DNA of 64,000 nucleotides from GCA-2715965 sp047608975 (GCA_047608975.1 JBLFYM010000010.1:1-64000), one strand, 5' to 3'; shown: positions 33,030 through 42,326, counted from the first letter of the stretch. The notes: a model not told the origin generated them from the sequence alone. Numbers and translations: made by a program.

Positions 33030-34964
33030 TCAGCCGGCATTGTCAAGTTCGCCCCCCTTCCTGATCTGCGCCGCAACGGCCTGCGTGGCTTCCTGCAATT
33101 CAAACGGTTTTTGCAGAATGCTGGTGTCGTATTGTTCAATCAACAGACGCTCAGAATCCTCCAGATATCCGGAGGCGAGCACGAAGCGAACACTGGGGTA
33201 GGCCTCCGCAACCCGGGCGATCAACTGCAGACCGGTCACCTTGCCCATGTTGTAGTCGGTGAACAGCAAATCGGGAGGAGCGGCCATTTTTTCAAGCGCG
33301 GCCATGGCCTCATCCGGCGAGGCGGCGGGGGTCACTTCGTAGCCGGCGGCCTCCAGGCAGTCCTGCGTGAAATCGAGAACGTATTCCTCGTCATCCACGA
33401 GCAAAATGTGACCGCTGCCCATTTCCAGTTCGGGCAGGCCCTGTTCCTCGCACAATTCGATATTCCCGTCGGGTTCCGGCGGCAAACCATCGGCGAGCGG
33501 CAGATACATGTTGAAGGTCGTGCCCTCGCCATGACGGGAATCCACCTCGAGCAAACCGCCGGCTTCCTTGATCGCCTTGTGAACGATCGACAATCCGAGA
33601 CCGGTGCCTTTGCCTGGCGGTTTGGTGGTGAAAAACGGATCAAAGATCTTGCGCAACAATTCAGGTGGAATACCACCGCCGGTATCCGCCACCTTGCAAT
33701 GGGCGAAGCTCGCGCCCGCTTCCGCGCCAACCTCCGTGGCCTGCGTCTCGGTGAGTTCGGTCAAGCCGGCCCATAACAGCAGACGCCCGGAATTGCCCAT
33801 CGCGTAGAGCGCGTTCACGCACAGGTTCATCAGCATCTGATGCGCGTGCGTGGGATTCATATCCACGTAGAGAGGGAGTTCCGCCGGCTGCACATCGATG
33901 TCGATCGCGCGTTCCAGCTTATGGCTGGACATCTGGCCGGCATCCTCAATGAGCTGGTTCAGATCGATCACCTCGCGTTTGTTATCGGAGGCGCGGCTGA
34001 AGGAAAGCAGTTGACGGGTGATGTCCGCCGCCCGGCCGGCGGCGTCTGATACCTGCCGCAGCTTCTGCCGCACGGGCTCGCTCAGGTCCGAAGTGCCGAG
34101 CACGAGCTTGGTGTTTCCGCGAATGACCTGCAGCAGGTTGTTGAAATCATGTGCGACTCCGGCGGCGAGGGTGCCGACGGTCTCCATCTTCTGCGATTGG
34201 AACAGCTGTTCTCGCATCTTGCGCTGCTCGGTGATGTCGCGTTCGAAAGAGGCATAGCCGATGAGATCGCCGTTGCGCTCCCGCACGGGCGTGGCGGATA
34301 CGGCCACCGGATAGAAGCTTCCATCCGCGTGCAGATTGACGAGTTCACTCGTCCAATCCTTTCCGCTTTCCAACGCCGCGCGGCATTCGGCGATTTTCGC
34401 GGCTTCCGAATCGGCCCGGAAGAAATCCGCGGTCTGTCCCAGCACATCCTCGATGGTGTAGCCGGTGATCTTGTGGAAGGCGGGATTGACGAAATTGATC
34501 CGGAAGTTGGCATCCGTCATGAACACCGCATCGGCGCTGCACTCCAGCGCCGCCATGACGCGACGCATGTGTGCCTCCAGACGATGGCGGTCGCTGACGT
34601 CGCGCAGACAGACCAGACAATGATCGGCGGTGAGCCGGTGAATGCTGATGTCCGCGGTGATGGTCGCTCCAGCCCGCGATTTTACGTGGGCCGCCGCGAG
34701 GAGCAGTGATCGCGGCCGGCGCGCCTCCGCATTGAACCAGGACGCCAACCGCGGATCGCGGGTGGGGAGCAGTTCGGTCACTTTGATTGTCGAGTCTCCG
34801 TCGAAAAGCTTGCGGGCCGTCTGATTGGATTCGACCAGCGCGCCATCGGAGCGGCAGATCCACTGGGCATCCGGCGCCCGTTGGAAACTGCTGCGCCAAA
34901 GCTCTGGGATTGAAGAGTCGAGCTCTTCAATCCGGCTGACGGCAGTGTCTGGAGAATCGTTCAC
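33030..34964 (-). CDS. Hybrid sensor histidine kinase (PAS-PAS-HisKA-HATPase-receiver)
   Basis: This 644-residue protein has no membrane segment, so it is cytosolic. In order: PAS-like domain (about 15-125), PAS with NPAFHKITGYTIEDVLG (about 135-250), HisKA with the phospho-His in VAHDFNNLLQ (His 272), HATPase_c with NLCVNALYAM, DTGGGIPPE, FDPFFTTKPPGKGTGLGL (about 365-490), and a C-terminal receiver with LLVDDEEYVLD and the phospho-Asp in LLFTDYNMGKVTG. All catalytic boxes are intact. It starts 3 bases after the stop of the receiver-HD gene, so the two are cotranscribed and probably functionally linked by phosphotransfer. Confidence 0.93.
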   Translation of the reverse strand: MNDSPDTAVSRIEELDSSIPELWRSSFQRAPDAQWICRSDGALVESNQTARKLFDGDSTIKVTELLPTRDPRLASWFNAEARRPRSLLLAAAHVKSRAGATITADISIHRLTADHCLVCLRDVSDRHRLEAHMRRVMAALECSADAVFMTDANFRINFVNPAFHKITGYTIEDVLGQTADFFRADSEAAKIAECRAALESGKDWTSELVNLHADGSFYPVAVSATPVRERNGDLIGYASFERDITEQRKMREQLFQSQKMETVGTLAAGVAHDFNNLLQVIRGNTKLVLGTSDLSEPVRQKLRQVSDAAGRAADITRQLLSFSRASDNKREVIDLNQLIEDAGQMSSHKLERAIDIDVQPAELPLYVDMNPTHAHQMLMNLCVNALYAMGNSGRLLLWAGLTELTETQATEVGAEAGASFAHCKVADTGGGIPPELLRKIFDPFFTTKPPGKGTGLGLSIVHKAIKEAGGLLEVDSRHGEGTTFNMYLPLADGLPPEPDGNIELCEEQGLPELEMGSGHILLVDDEEYVLDFTQDCLEAAGYEVTPAASPDEAMAALEKMAAPPDLLFTDYNMGKVTGLQLIARVAEAYPSVRFVLASGYLEDSERLLIEQYDTSILQKPFELQEATQAVAAQIRKGGELDNAG

Positions 34965-34967
34965 GGT

Positions 34968-36230
34968 TCAGCAGAAGATCATCAGGGATTGGCGAATCGG
35001 ACTGATGGAATCGTGATTGTGCAGTTTGTCGATGAACGCCCGGCTCAGCAGCTGGCCGTTGGGGATGAGCAATACGCCGTTGGCGGTGTAGATACCGTTG
35101 GCAATGACCATGCCCGGCAGTAATTCCACCAAGAGGACCTCACGCTGCTTGCGGGAAACCGGGGCCTTGGGCAGGGAACGCTGGAACGCGCGCACGGCTT
35201 CCGGATCAAAGAGCGTGCCGCTGCCGAGCTTGACCGACGCGATTGCTTCCAGGTCGTTGGTGCCGCTTTCCACGAAGTGCACCACCACCGCCAACAAACG
35301 GGCCAGCCGGGGGATCTTGTCGCGGGCCAGACCGTCGGGAAAACCGGTGCCATCAAATCGTTCGTGGTGGCCGCGAATGGTGGCACCCACAAGTTCCAGA
35401 TCGGCGGCAAAACTGGTCAGCTCCTGCCCGAGTACCGAGTGATGTTCAACGAGCCGCCGTTGCGCCTGGTCAATGGTATCCGGACTCTCCTGCCAGCGCT
35501 TGATGAGTTTGCGGGGCACACCCACCAATCCGATGTCGTGCAGCAGCGCGGCGATTTCAAGGGTTCGTTTCTCCTCGGCCGTCAGGTCCATATCGGCGCA
35601 CATCGTCTGGCAGATTTCCCGGGCCCGGCGCGCCTGGCTGCCCAGGATCGGGTAAAAGGTTTCAATGGTGGTCAGGCACAGTTGAACTGAGCAATCGAGA
35701 TTCTTGCTCAGCGCATTTTTCTGTTCCTCGATGGTGGTGACCGTCTCGGCGAGTTCGACATTGAGCCTCTTGAGCTTCTTGTTCATCGCCAGCGTGGTCG
35801 CCTGCAGGATCTTGTTCCGGCAGATGAGCTGATAGCGGTTGGCGGAGTTCCGAACAGTGGCCAGCAACTCCTCACGAAGCCATGGCTTGGCGAGAAACCG
35901 GTAAATCTCGCCGTGGTTGATGGCGTCAATGACGGTGTTCAGGTTGACCACGGCGGTGATCAAAATGCGGGTCGCATCGGGCTGAATCTCCTTCACCCGC
36001 CCGAGGAATTCGAGTCCCTGCATTCCGGGCATCACCTGGTCGCTGATCACCACGGAATACTGATCGCTGGCGATGTATTCCAACGCCTCCTGGGCGTCGC
36101 ATGCAGTGTCGATCTGGTAGCCCTCGCGTTTCAACGTATCGCACAGCGCGATGCGAACGATCTCCTTGTCATCCACCACGAGAATGCGATGGCAGGCGGG
36201 ATCGACGGATAAATTTTCGGCATCAACCAT
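34968..36230 (-). CDS. Receiver plus variant HD-GYP-type response regulator
   Basis: The 420-residue protein has a receiver domain (about 14-130; VVDDKE, phospho-Asp 64 in VVISDQVMPG, Lys 115 in FLAKPW), a coiled-coil linker (about 145-180) and an HD domain (about 185-330). HD is at 231-232 (LLHDIGLVGVP), HH at 263-264, HHE at 288-290, and DGTGFP at 293-298 in place of the DGxGYP motif. The His expected in the first HD helix is not seen (SQARRAREI). Canonical HD-GYP proteins degrade cyclic di-GMP; with these changes, activity or specificity may differ. A small C-terminal domain follows. It overlaps the upstream kinase gene by 8 bases. Confidence 0.88.
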   Translation of the reverse strand: MVDAENLSVDPACHRILVVDDKEIVRIALCDTLKREGYQIDTACDAQEALEYIASDQYSVVISDQVMPGMQGLEFLGRVKEIQPDATRILITAVVNLNTVIDAINHGEIYRFLAKPWLREELLATVRNSANRYQLICRNKILQATTLAMNKKLKRLNVELAETVTTIEEQKNALSKNLDCSVQLCLTTIETFYPILGSQARRAREICQTMCADMDLTAEEKRTLEIAALLHDIGLVGVPRKLIKRWQESPDTIDQAQRRLVEHHSVLGQELTSFAADLELVGATIRGHHERFDGTGFPDGLARDKIPRLARLLAVVVHFVESGTNDLEAIASVKLGSGTLFDPEAVRAFQRSLPKAPVSRKQREVLLVELLPGMVIANGIYTANGVLLIPNGQLLSRAFIDKLHNHDSISPIRQSLMIFC

Positions 36231-37857
36231 AGATAGTGTTCAGTAGGTTCGCGTCAAGGATACCTCTCAGCTGTGCAGCGGTTGCAGCCTCGTCCGCGCA
36301 TCCGGCTATAGTTGAATCGGCAAAGCAGGAGAGATCTTGAGAGGAAATTTCGCCAAGGTTCAGCATCGCCACCAACGGCAGGCCGCGAGAGCGTTGCCGG
36401 ACCTGTTGGAGCAATTCGATGTGAGCGTCTGAATTTATGCCACCGGCGGCGACAACCACGGCGGCGAAGTCCAAGCCGTGAGTCTCGAGATGATGGAAAG
36501 CAAGCTCCCGGGATTCCGGGGTGACGATCCGAATGGAATGCTCACCCAGTGCGGGACGCCACCTGTCGGCGGTGTCGCCGTCGAAATTGATCAACAGCGC
36601 CCACTGCTCATCCGGGCCGGCAGATCGCTCCGGTGGACTCGCAGCCGACAGCCAGATTTCAACGGAAGTGCCGCGGCCTTCATCGGAATCAAGTTCGATC
36701 ACACCGCCGCTGAACTCCACAAACTCGCGGACCTGCACCAGTCCCAACCCGATTCCAAGATTGTGCACGTGAGTTGTGAACCACGGGTCGAACACACGTT
36801 CCAACTCACCGGGGCTCATGCCGCGACCAGTGTCGGAGATCCGCACATAAAGCACGCCCGATTGGGTGTCACTCAAGGTGTCCAGTGACGTCAGGGATTT
36901 TGGTACCTTCTCGGCCTGACTGAGTTGAATGCGAAGCACGCCGCCCTCAGGCATGGCCCAGACGGCATTCAAAAGCAGATTCGCGAGCATTTCCGAAAAG
37001 CCATTTCGAGCGGCATAAAGAAGTGGTGGATCAACGCCTTTCTCCAGTCGCACCTCCACCTTCGCCGGAACCGTCCGGCCCAACAGGTGCAACGTCTCGT
37101 CCAGCACGGCCGAAGGATCAAAGAACTCCGGTTCGGCCCGACCTCGGCGCAAGGCACTGCCGAGGTTTTGGAGGACATCCCGCGCCTGCATGGCGGAATT
37201 CAGCATGGCGGTGGAGCCCTCGGGGGGCGCACCAACGGCCTGCATGCCGGCAATCAGATTCGCCAGTTCATGGAGCATGCCGCGGCACATGCGCACACCC
37301 GCGGCGGAGATGGCGCTGCGCAGGAGCCGGGCCTCGGCGTGCGTCTCTCGGGTGGCATCGATCCAGCAGCCGTCAAACCCCTCAATATCTCCGTTGGGCG
37401 CACGCAGAACCGTTAGCTGCTCCCGGATGTGGTAGATGCGCCCGTCGACCTGGTTGCGGATTCGAAAACACTGTGACATTCGGTCACGCCCTGTATTCAG
37501 CCGATGTGCGCGGAGTTCCTCCCGGTCGGAAGCAGGAACGCATTTCCAAAACGCGTCCGGATCCTTGATCAAATCGGTGGGAACGATGCCGGTAATGGGC
37601 AAGGAAGCCGCATTCAGCTGAGCGATACGACCATCGGCGTGCAGCCGGAGAACGACCACCGGCAACCAATCCAAATCTTCCCGGGGCAGCACCCGGGGAG
37701 GGTGGCTGAGTCCGCTTCGCTCCTTTGTGCCCGGAACCGCGGGCAAGGCAGAACCTTCACGTTCAGCGACTGGCATGGGTTTAATATCGGCCGCAAACGG
37801 AAACGCCTGAGACGGAATCTCAACTATTTTGTCACCACCCTGAAATGCTTCTCCCAA
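36223..37857 (-). CDS. Atypical PAS sensor histidine kinase with degenerate receiver
   Basis: This 544-residue protein has an unstructured N-terminus (1-60), a PAS domain (about 60-170; WLPVVVLRLHADGRIAQLNA), a short HisKA-like helix pair with candidate phospho-His 196 in RGMLHELANLIAGM, and an HATPase domain (NLLLNAVWAM, DTGRGMSPGE, FDPWFTT, GIGLGLVQV). The last 120 residues look like a receiver that has lost its key residues: WALLINFDGD lacks the acidic pair, the phospho-Asp position (AAVVVAAGGIN) is Ala, and the Lys is missing. That module may therefore signal by protein contact. The gene heads the four-gene set. Confidence 0.83.
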   Translation of the reverse strand: MGEAFQGGDKIVEIPSQAFPFAADIKPMPVAEREGSALPAVPGTKERSGLSHPPRVLPREDLDWLPVVVLRLHADGRIAQLNAASLPITGIVPTDLIKDPDAFWKCVPASDREELRAHRLNTGRDRMSQCFRIRNQVDGRIYHIREQLTVLRAPNGDIEGFDGCWIDATRETHAEARLLRSAISAAGVRMCRGMLHELANLIAGMQAVGAPPEGSTAMLNSAMQARDVLQNLGSALRRGRAEPEFFDPSAVLDETLHLLGRTVPAKVEVRLEKGVDPPLLYAARNGFSEMLANLLLNAVWAMPEGGVLRIQLSQAEKVPKSLTSLDTLSDTQSGVLYVRISDTGRGMSPGELERVFDPWFTTHVHNLGIGLGLVQVREFVEFSGGVIELDSDEGRGTSVEIWLSAASPPERSAGPDEQWALLINFDGDTADRWRPALGEHSIRIVTPESRELAFHHLETHGLDFAAVVVAAGGINSDAHIELLQQVRQRSRGLPLVAMLNLGEISSQDLSCFADSTIAGCADEAATAAQLRGILDANLLNTIYG

Positions 37858-38149
37858 AAACTCTCACGAGCGCGGCGGCCCGGTAGCGCGGCTCTGGAGA
37901 GCCAAACTGTTCCGCTGGCGTTCGTTACTGGTGTGGGTCGCCGCAATTGATGTGACCTATGTTTCTTCGTCCTTGGCTTAACCTTGGTCCGAATCTCCGA
38001 AGATTGAGACAAAGATTAAGAATTCTGCCTCAGAGCCAGATTCACTTGAGTTACGATCTGTTTGACGGCCTGCACTGGCGGACCACAAGCCGAATCGATT
38101 CGCATACGGTGTTTCCCTAATGAGGGATACAGGAGAGATTACCCGCCTC

Positions 38150-39010
38150 TCAGCCAGCCGCTGGATCGGTGATTCCGAACTGCAGCAACGGCTGACTGCT
38201 CACATTGGCTTTCCCCCGCCACATCCGAATCAAATGACGGACGGGTCGGAACCCGGAGTCTTTTGCCAGCTCGGCGGCGGACGTATTGGCGTCCGGCAAA
38301 TCCCAGAAAGACCGGCCGCGGATCCGGCGGAGAATCTTCCCGGCAATCAGAAGTCCCCCGGCCTCGTCCGATGCCACAATAGGTCCGATGTAATTTGCGC
38401 GCATTCCTTCGCGCGCCATCCCAAAGGCGGTCACTTTCCCGACCTCATCGTGCGCCACCGAAACGATGGCCGACCGATCCGCCAGTCGTCCCAGCCAACG
38501 GAGCCTCCTCGCGCCGAAGATCTGGGCATCCCAATCGATCTGATCCGGAAACGTCTCCCGCGCAAACGCCACGCTCGCGTCCCCCGTAGGATTTGCCTCC
38601 CAGCGATGCAGTTCCCATTCGGCGGTGAACCCGAGCTTTTCGTAGACCATCATCCCTTCCGGCGTCGCATCGAGTTTGATGCACTTCACACCTTCATTGT
38701 CCAGATAGGCAATGGCTTGTTGCATGAGGGCGGAGGCGATTCCACGGCGGCGATAGTCCGGATCCACCAACATCATGCCGATCCAGGCCAGATCCGATCC
38801 GTAGGAAGTCGTGGTGACCGTTCCCACCGGCTGACCCTCCCACTCTGCGAGGAAGCAACCGGAGGGTTCATATTCCATGAAACGGACCCAGTCGGCGCGG
38901 GTCTGGTTCCAACCGGCAAGGGCGCGCAGTCGATCCGCATGGACGAGATCCGCGGATTGCAACAGCCGGATCTGGAGTGGGTCGGGAATTGCTTTCCTGC
39001 TGTGATCCAT
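38150..39010 (-). CDS. Tandem GNAT acetyltransferase
   Basis: From ATG 39010 (or ATG 39016, two codons earlier) the protein has about 286 residues with two GNAT folds. The first (about 5-140) carries the acetyl-CoA motif MLVDPDYRRRGIASALMQQA. The second (about 150-280), beginning IFGARRLRWLGRLADRSAIV, has GKVTAFGMAREGMRANYIGP and a YFGP-like IGPIVA segment typical of the second domain (acetyltransf_18) of this two-domain family. Substrate unknown. Its start lies 11 bases from the oppositely oriented enolase-family gene, so the two share a very compact promoter region. Confidence 0.83.
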   Translation of the reverse strand: MDHSRKAIPDPLQIRLLQSADLVHADRLRALAGWNQTRADWVRFMEYEPSGCFLAEWEGQPVGTVTTTSYGSDLAWIGMMLVDPDYRRRGIASALMQQAIAYLDNEGVKCIKLDATPEGMMVYEKLGFTAEWELHRWEANPTGDASVAFARETFPDQIDWDAQIFGARRLRWLGRLADRSAIVSVAHDEVGKVTAFGMAREGMRANYIGPIVASDEAGGLLIAGKILRRIRGRSFWDLPDANTSAAELAKDSGFRPVRHLIRMWRGKANVSSQPLLQFGITDPAAG

Positions 39011-39021
39011 GACCATCCAGC

Positions 39022-40473
39022 ATGACTTACCGCATTGAATCCATCGAGGTCTTTGTTCGCGAGACACCACCCGGCCGCATGGCATTTCTGATCGGGAAGC
39101 AGCAGGGAAACCAGCCCCCACCCAAGCGTCGACCCCGCGGGATTTTGCTCTGTCGGATGACGATGTCCGATGACCGCGGCCGCGTGGTTCGGGGCATGTC
39201 CGGCGACCGGCCATCATTTGGCTGGTTGGACAAGCGAAAGCATTACGACAGCGATCAAAAACTGCAGCGGCTGTTCGCCCTCTTGGAATCCGCGCGCAAG
39301 ATCTGGCTCGCAGAACCCCGCTTCAAAAGCCCGTTCCGACAATGGCTGACTTGTCACTCCGAGGTGCAGCGGATCGGGCGGGAAACGGATCACGAAAGCC
39401 TGACGGCGAGCTACGTCTCCGCCCTGATCGAACGCGCCATGATCGATGGCGTCTGCCGGTTGCACAATCTGTCCGTCTTCGATTTTCTCCACCAAGGCAA
39501 ACTGGATTTCGATCCGGGTCAGGTTCTGCCCGAACTCCGTGGGGTGGAGCTGAGCAAGATTCTTCCCCCGCGGCCGCGCACCTCGTTCTTTGTCCGCCAC
39601 ACCGTCGGGTTGGGGGATCCGATCCTCGCGGCCGATCAGCCTCGCGAAAAACGCATCAACGACGGCGAGCCGGAGACCTTGGAGGAGTACATCCGCCAGG
39701 ACGGGCTACGCTACTTCAAGGTCAAGATCGGGGGTGATCCGGACGCGGACCTCGATCGCCTCAAGCGGATCTGGCAGGCCGTGGTGAAGGCCGACGAACC
39801 AGTGGTGACGCTGGATGGCAACGAGAGTTCCAAGGACATCGACGCATTCGCCCGCTTCGTTGAACGCTTCGCAAAAGAGATCCCCGGACTGTTTCAGCAT
39901 ACCTCTTTTATCGAACAGCCCCTGACCCGCGCGGTCACACACGATGCCGGAACCACGCAGACAATCAGGCGGCTCTCAAAAATGAAACCGCTCGTGATCG
40001 ATGAAGCTGACGGGAACACCACCGCCTTTCATCATGCCTTCCAGATTGGCTACGACGGCTCCTCCCACAAAAACTGCAAAGGATTCATCAAGTCCCTGAT
40101 CAACTACGCCCTGTGTCGACGCTTCACGGACACGACGGGCCGCAACGCGTTTCAATCGGGCGAGGATCTTTCGCTGATGCCACTCGTGCCACTGCATCAG
40201 GACTACGCGGCCCTGGGCGTGCTCAACATTGCTCACGCGGAACGCAACGGGCATCACTACAGCTTCGGCCAAGGTCATCTCAGCGCCGGAGAAAAGGTTC
40301 TGGCAACCCGACACCATCCGGATCTCTACACGGAACGGCGGGATGAACTCTTCCTCGATATCCGGAAAGGCAAACTGAACTGCAAGTCCCTGCAGTGCCC
40401 CGGTTTCGGAGTCCGATTCGAACCGGAGTGGGAGCGCATGACACCCCTGGAAAAATGGACTCCCATCTGGTGA
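39022..40473 (+). CDS. Enolase-superfamily (mandelate racemase/muconate lactonising type) protein
   Basis: The 483-residue protein keeps the barrel residues: KVK at 233-235 (YFKVKIGGD), Asp 265 (LDGNE), Glu 298 (FIEQPL), Asp/Glu 327-328 (VIDEAD) and a Lys-rich segment (DGSSHKNCKGF, 345-355). The N-terminal capping domain is long and contains RRPRGILLCRM. The acid-base set suits proton abstraction alpha to a carboxylate, as in dipeptide epimerases, sugar acid dehydratases or related enzymes; the exact reaction cannot be told. The C-terminal part has HQDYAALGVLNIAHAERNGH. It is divergently arranged with the tandem GNAT gene, and a substrate-acylation partnership is only a guess. Confidence 0.82.
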   Translation: MTYRIESIEVFVRETPPGRMAFLIGKQQGNQPPPKRRPRGILLCRMTMSDDRGRVVRGMSGDRPSFGWLDKRKHYDSDQKLQRLFALLESARKIWLAEPRFKSPFRQWLTCHSEVQRIGRETDHESLTASYVSALIERAMIDGVCRLHNLSVFDFLHQGKLDFDPGQVLPELRGVELSKILPPRPRTSFFVRHTVGLGDPILAADQPREKRINDGEPETLEEYIRQDGLRYFKVKIGGDPDADLDRLKRIWQAVVKADEPVVTLDGNESSKDIDAFARFVERFAKEIPGLFQHTSFIEQPLTRAVTHDAGTTQTIRRLSKMKPLVIDEADGNTTAFHHAFQIGYDGSSHKNCKGFIKSLINYALCRRFTDTTGRNAFQSGEDLSLMPLVPLHQDYAALGVLNIAHAERNGHHYSFGQGHLSAGEKVLATRHHPDLYTERRDELFLDIRKGKLNCKSLQCPGFGVRFEPEWERMTPLEKWTPIW

Positions 40474-40477
40474 TCCG

Positions 40478-40942
40478 TTATTTTGACAGGCGGCGCGCGA
40501 AATAGATGTGACGGGTCTGCTCGCCAAATTTGCTGTTCGCAAACAGCCGGGCAGCCGCTTCGTTGGATTCGTCCGTATCCACCAATAGAAAATCCGCGCC
40601 GGCGGCGCGGAATTGGGCAGCCAAGGCATCGATCAGTTTGCGGGCAGTACCGCGACGTCGATGCCGACTCGCAACGCCGATCCAGTTCAACCAGCCGTAG
40701 CCGCCCCCGTTCGGCCGCTCCATGAACGTGCCCAAAGTGAAGCCCACCAATTGCCGCCCCGAGACGGCAACCAGACAGAATTCCGCGTCCCCGGAATATA
40801 GGTTCAGCACCTCCGGCTCATCCCAGGTGCGATAGAGCAGCGGCAAGTTCTCCGCCGTGAAAAGTTTTTCACCCAGCGCAACGATTTTTGGAATGTCCTT
40901 CAGTTCCATCCGTCGCACGGAGATATCAGCAGGTTTCTTCAT
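40478..40942 (-). CDS. GNAT family N-acetyltransferase
   Basis: The 154-residue protein (MKKPADISVRRMELKDIPKI) has the acetyl-CoA loop in WIGVASRHRRRGTARKLIDA, then LVDTDESNEAAARLFANSKF near the C-terminus, a layout shared with RimI-type acetyltransferases. Substrate unknown. ATG 40942 lies 4 bases beyond the mgtE stop, so it is cotranscribed with mgtE. It is convergent with the enolase-family gene, ending 4 bases after it. Confidence 0.87.
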   Translation of the reverse strand: MKKPADISVRRMELKDIPKIVALGEKLFTAENLPLLYRTWDEPEVLNLYSGDAEFCLVAVSGRQLVGFTLGTFMERPNGGGYGWLNWIGVASRHRRRGTARKLIDALAAQFRAAGADFLLVDTDESNEAAARLFANSKFGEQTRHIYFARRLSK

Positions 40943-40946
40943 GGCC

Positions 40947-42257
40947 TCAAAGTCTTCCGAATGCGATCGCTGCCAGCCCGAGCACCAGCAGGAATCCGGC
41001 AATGTCTGTGACGGTGGTCAGCAGTATGCTGGAAGCAAGTGCGGGATCAATCCGCAACGCCTTGAGACCAAACGGAATCAGCACCCCGAACGCAGCAGCA
41101 GCAGCCATATTAAGAAACATGGCCACGCCGACCACCATTCCGATCAGCGCACTGTCGAGCCAGATCCAGCCCACGAGTCCCACCACCAACCCGATCGCGA
41201 CACCATTGATCAGCCCCAGCAGAACCTCCTTGAACAGGGCGCGGCGACCGTCACCGACTTCGATCTCGCCCAATGCCATATCCCGAACGATGACCGTCAA
41301 AGTCTGCATCCCGGCGTTCCCGCCCTGCCCGGCGATGACGCCCAGAAACACCGCCAGTGCGGGAACAGCGGCGATCATCGGCATAAAGTAAGCCACCACC
41401 ACGGAGGCCGTGAACGCCGTGGCCAGATTGACATACAGCCAGGGAAGCCGCCGCGAGAGGGACGTGGTCCAGGGGGTGGATGAACGTTCTTCACCGGACA
41501 GACCGACCATGAGTTGCATATCCTCAGTGGCCTCTTCCTGGGCAATTTCCAAAGCCTCCCCAGCATTGACAACACCGACGAGTTTCCCGGCCTGATCGAG
41601 AACCGGCAGGCCCAGATATCCGTAGTCTTCAAACTCGCGGGCAACCGCCTCCTGATCGTCGTCCACCTGCAGAAATTTCACATCGCGTACCATGACCTGT
41701 TCGACCCGGGACTCCGGCAGGGCGAAAACAAGTTCCCGGAGGGGCACGACTCCGACCAGGCGTTTGGCGTTGTCGATGACGTAAAGATACGAAATGTCAT
41801 CCCGCTTGCGATCGACTTGCTGGCGGAGACGCTCCTGGCACTCGCTGACCCGTTCCTCCGGGGTCAGGGTGATGAAGCGATCGCTCATGATGCCGCCCGC
41901 GGTATCTTCGGGATAGCGGAGCAGTTCCTCGATCCGAACGCTGACTTCGTCGGGCAGCGCCTCGAGCATTTGCTCCCGGCGCTCCTCCTCCAACTCACCC
42001 AGAATGTCCGCGGCGTCGTCATGCGGAAGTTCGCCCACCAGTTCCACCACCCGTTCCTGAGAAAGGCCTTCGGTGACCTTCTCAAACTGATCTTCGTGGA
42101 GTTCGGCGAGCGCCGCGGCGGCGATCTCGATCGGGAGATTGTTGAGGAGTTTGACGCGTTTGGAATCCGAGGCACGCCGCAGCCGATCCGCCAGATCCAC
42201 CGGGTGGAGTCGGGCGTGTTCCTCAATGAACAATGGGCGTTGTGAATCGTCGGCCAT
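40947..42257 (-). CDS. mgtE: Magnesium transporter MgtE
   Basis: The 436-residue protein has the MgtE N-terminal superhelix (about 10-130; LPHDDAADILGELEEERREQ), a CBS pair (about 135-255; PEDTAGGIMSDRFITLTPEE, then YGYLGLPVLDQAGKLVGVVN), a connecting helix, and five membrane helices (about 280-436). The pore region has GVIAGQGGNAGMQTLTV and LLTTVTDIAGFLLVLG, where the Asp of TTVTD lines the Mg2+ site. The cytosolic domains close the channel when Mg2+ is high. Tandem hairpins lie in its leader. Confidence 0.95.
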   Translation of the reverse strand: MADDSQRPLFIEEHARLHPVDLADRLRRASDSKRVKLLNNLPIEIAAAALAELHEDQFEKVTEGLSQERVVELVGELPHDDAADILGELEEERREQMLEALPDEVSVRIEELLRYPEDTAGGIMSDRFITLTPEERVSECQERLRQQVDRKRDDISYLYVIDNAKRLVGVVPLRELVFALPESRVEQVMVRDVKFLQVDDDQEAVAREFEDYGYLGLPVLDQAGKLVGVVNAGEALEIAQEEATEDMQLMVGLSGEERSSTPWTTSLSRRLPWLYVNLATAFTASVVVAYFMPMIAAVPALAVFLGVIAGQGGNAGMQTLTVIVRDMALGEIEVGDGRRALFKEVLLGLINGVAIGLVVGLVGWIWLDSALIGMVVGVAMFLNMAAAAAFGVLIPFGLKALRIDPALASSILLTTVTDIAGFLLVLGLAAIAFGRL

Positions 42258-42269
42258 GTAGCTTCGGGG

Positions 42270-42326
42270 GCGGGTTGGACCCGCATATCAGGTTCCGGTG
42301 CCGTCAGCCGTAGTTCCCACGGCTGA
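42270..42326. promoter_or_regulatory. Tandem hairpins in the mgtE-trpS divergent region
   Basis: Two perfect stems lie upstream of mgtE: GCGGGT/ACCCGC around a 3-base loop (42270-42284), beginning 13 bases before the mgtE start codon, and TCAGCCGT/ACGGCTGA around a 7-base loop (42304-42326). In an mgtE leader they would be consecutive. The known M-box magnesium riboswitch consensus is not recognisable. They might instead serve trpS on the other strand. Confidence 0.4.

Noticed and set aside
37858..38149. Search for a small RNA or gene between the kinase and tandem GNAT genes
   Set aside because: No frame with signatures and no convincing stem with a T-tract were seen.
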